Shown: positions 7,008 through 7,746 of the stretch, one piece after another
How the letters are laid out: each line of letters starts with the position of its first letter
How positions within the stretch are numbered: the first letter of the stretch is position 1
DNA from: an uncultured Bacteroidota bacterium
GTDB taxonomy: Bacteria > Bacteroidota > Bacteroidia > Bacteroidales > VadinHA17
NCBI GenBank assembly: GCA_903865465.1
Contig: CAIPJU010000696.1
Location: 1-7,746 of the forward strand
DNA length: 7,746 nt
Reading direction: 5' to 3'
Notes under the pieces: model-generated
Seen by the model: only the letters and a program-made list of their open reading frames with translations
Databases searched by the model: none
Told to the model about the DNA's origin: nothing
Translations under genes and position numbers: made by a program

Positions 7008-7037
7008 TTGGAAGATCAAATTAAATTTCTATTTTAG
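7008..7037 (+). promoter_or_regulatory. Possible promoter of the TPR gene
   Basis: TTG (7008-7010), a 19-base spacer and TATTTTAG (7030-7037) resemble the Bacteroidota -33/-7 arrangement; the -7 box differs from TAnnTTTG at one consensus position. A perfect TAnnTTTG match, TAGTTTTG, also occurs at 6967-6974 but lacks a -33 box and lies over 100 bases before the ATG. The rest of the 6842-7082 gap shows nothing I can name. Confidence 0.25.
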
Positions 7038-7082
7038 CGAGGAATAAAAATTAGAAATAATTGTAATAATCTGAAAATCAAC

Positions 7083-7746
7083 ATGAGAATGAATTGTAAA
7101 ATGGCAAAAAATCTGGCAGGGATAATTATTGCCTCTGCCATATCCTCGACAGCTCTCTTTGGACAGGATCGTAATGAGGTGATTAATTCCTATAATGACG
7201 GCGCAAAAGCAATGCAAACCGACACAAAAGCAGCCATTGCTGCCTTTGAAAAAGTGGTTGCCCTTTCTGATAAGGTGGGCGAGACTGCTGCTGACCTGAA
7301 ACAAAAAGCAGTACAGGTACTTCCAGGATTGTATGTCAAAGATGCTTCTGCCGCCCTCGCAGATAAGAAACCTGCTGCCGAAGTAATCAAGCTGGCAAAG
7401 ACAGCTTCAAAAGTAGCTGAGAAGTACACAAATGCAACTGCCAGGGAAAATGCTGCCAAGATTTTGTCACAAGGTTATTATAATATGGGTACCGAATTTT
7501 TCACAAAGAAGGATTTTCCTAACGCCCTGCTGGCCTTTGACAGTGTATTGGCTATAAATCCCGGCTTCAACACTGCTATCTATAATAAGGCTTTAATTTA
7601 CAGGAGTCAGAATAATGCTGCTTCATTTGAGCAGACAATTGATTCATATATTGAAAAACAGAAGGATGTGAACGGTGGCGAAAAAGCAAAGCAGGCCTCT
7701 TTAATGGCGCTTGAATATTTTCGTGCTGCAGGATCCAAATCCAGCC
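7083..7746 (+). CDS. Exported tetratricopeptide-repeat protein (3' truncated)
   Basis: An open frame of 221 codons runs from ATG 7083 off the right edge. An in-frame TAG at 7035-7037 makes 7083 the first possible start; Met3 (7089) and Met7 (7101) are alternatives, and none has a Shine-Dalgarno sequence. Residues ~8-28 (hydrophobic LAGIIIASAISSTALFGQ) form a signal peptide, probably cut after FGQ. The mature chain is Ala- and Lys-rich and helical. Residues ~31-65 look like a degenerate TPR (SYNDGAKAMQ... AAFEKVVAL). Residues ~130-173 contain a good TPR: GYYNMGTEFFTKKDFPNALL followed by AFDSVLAINP and AIYNKALIY. TPR proteins act as periplasmic protein-interaction scaffolds; the partner is unknown. 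It follows the tRNA terminator by ~240 bases and so should have its own promoter. TPR and signal peptide calls are good; specific function is unknown. Confidence 0.85.
   Translation, partial: MRMNCKMAKNLAGIIIASAISSTALFGQDRNEVINSYNDGAKAMQTDTKAAIAAFEKVVALSDKVGETAADLKQKAVQVLPGLYVKDASAALADKKPAAEVIKLAKTASKVAEKYTNATARENAAKILSQGYYNMGTEFFTKKDFPNALLAFDSVLAINPGFNTAIYNKALIYRSQNNAASFEQTIDSYIEKQKDVNGGEKAKQASLMALEYFRAAGSKSS

Noticed and set aside
7029..7459. Two minus-strand ORFs (91 and 89 codons) opposite the TPR gene
   Set aside because: They are antisense shadows of a frame that has a signal peptide and a clear TPR and runs off the right edge.

Overview
The window looks like a chromosomal segment of a Bacteroidota bacterium, probably a free-living or sediment-type Bacteroidales relative. 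The evidence is a DUF5916 outer-membrane-type protein, a hydrolase with a C-terminal type IX secretion (T9SS) sorting tail, TAnnTTTG-like -7 boxes, starts without Shine-Dalgarno sequences, and signal peptides ending in FSQ, SAQ or FGQ. Lineage below phylum is inference.

Layout: (1) 1-2165, plus strand, the 3' part of a DUF5916 gene whose 5' end lies outside the window. (2) 2166-2385, a gap filled mostly by a long imperfect inverted repeat built from CTCTGTG-like units. (3) 2386-3258, plus, an exported ChaN/DUF399-type protein. (4) 3350-5329, plus, a secreted GH5 glycoside hydrolase with a middle beta-sandwich domain and a T9SS tail. (5) 5334-6458, minus, an exported GH20-like protein converging on the GH5 gene with only 4 bp between the stop codons. 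(6) 6459-6714, a gap holding a second long inverted repeat (GCAAAG-type units), a probable promoter for the GH20-like gene and a promoter for the following tRNA. (7) 6715-6785, plus, tRNA-Cys(GCA), followed at once by a clear intrinsic terminator. (8) 6842-7082, a gap without a convincing gene. (9) 7083-7746, plus, the 5' part of an exported TPR protein that runs off the window. No gene-free stretch exceeds about 260 bases.

Functionally, four proteins are predicted to be exported (ChaN-like, GH5, GH20-like, TPR) and one is a predicted outer-membrane barrel (DUF5916). The two glycosidase-type genes suggest cell-surface polysaccharide use, but there is no SusC/SusD pair, regulator or transporter here, so this is not a complete polysaccharide utilisation locus. 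I found no phage, IS, CRISPR or defence system. The most unusual material is the pair of architecturally similar intergenic repeats, one of which appears to supply the -33 box of a neighbouring gene, and a cysteine-rich GH20-like protein.
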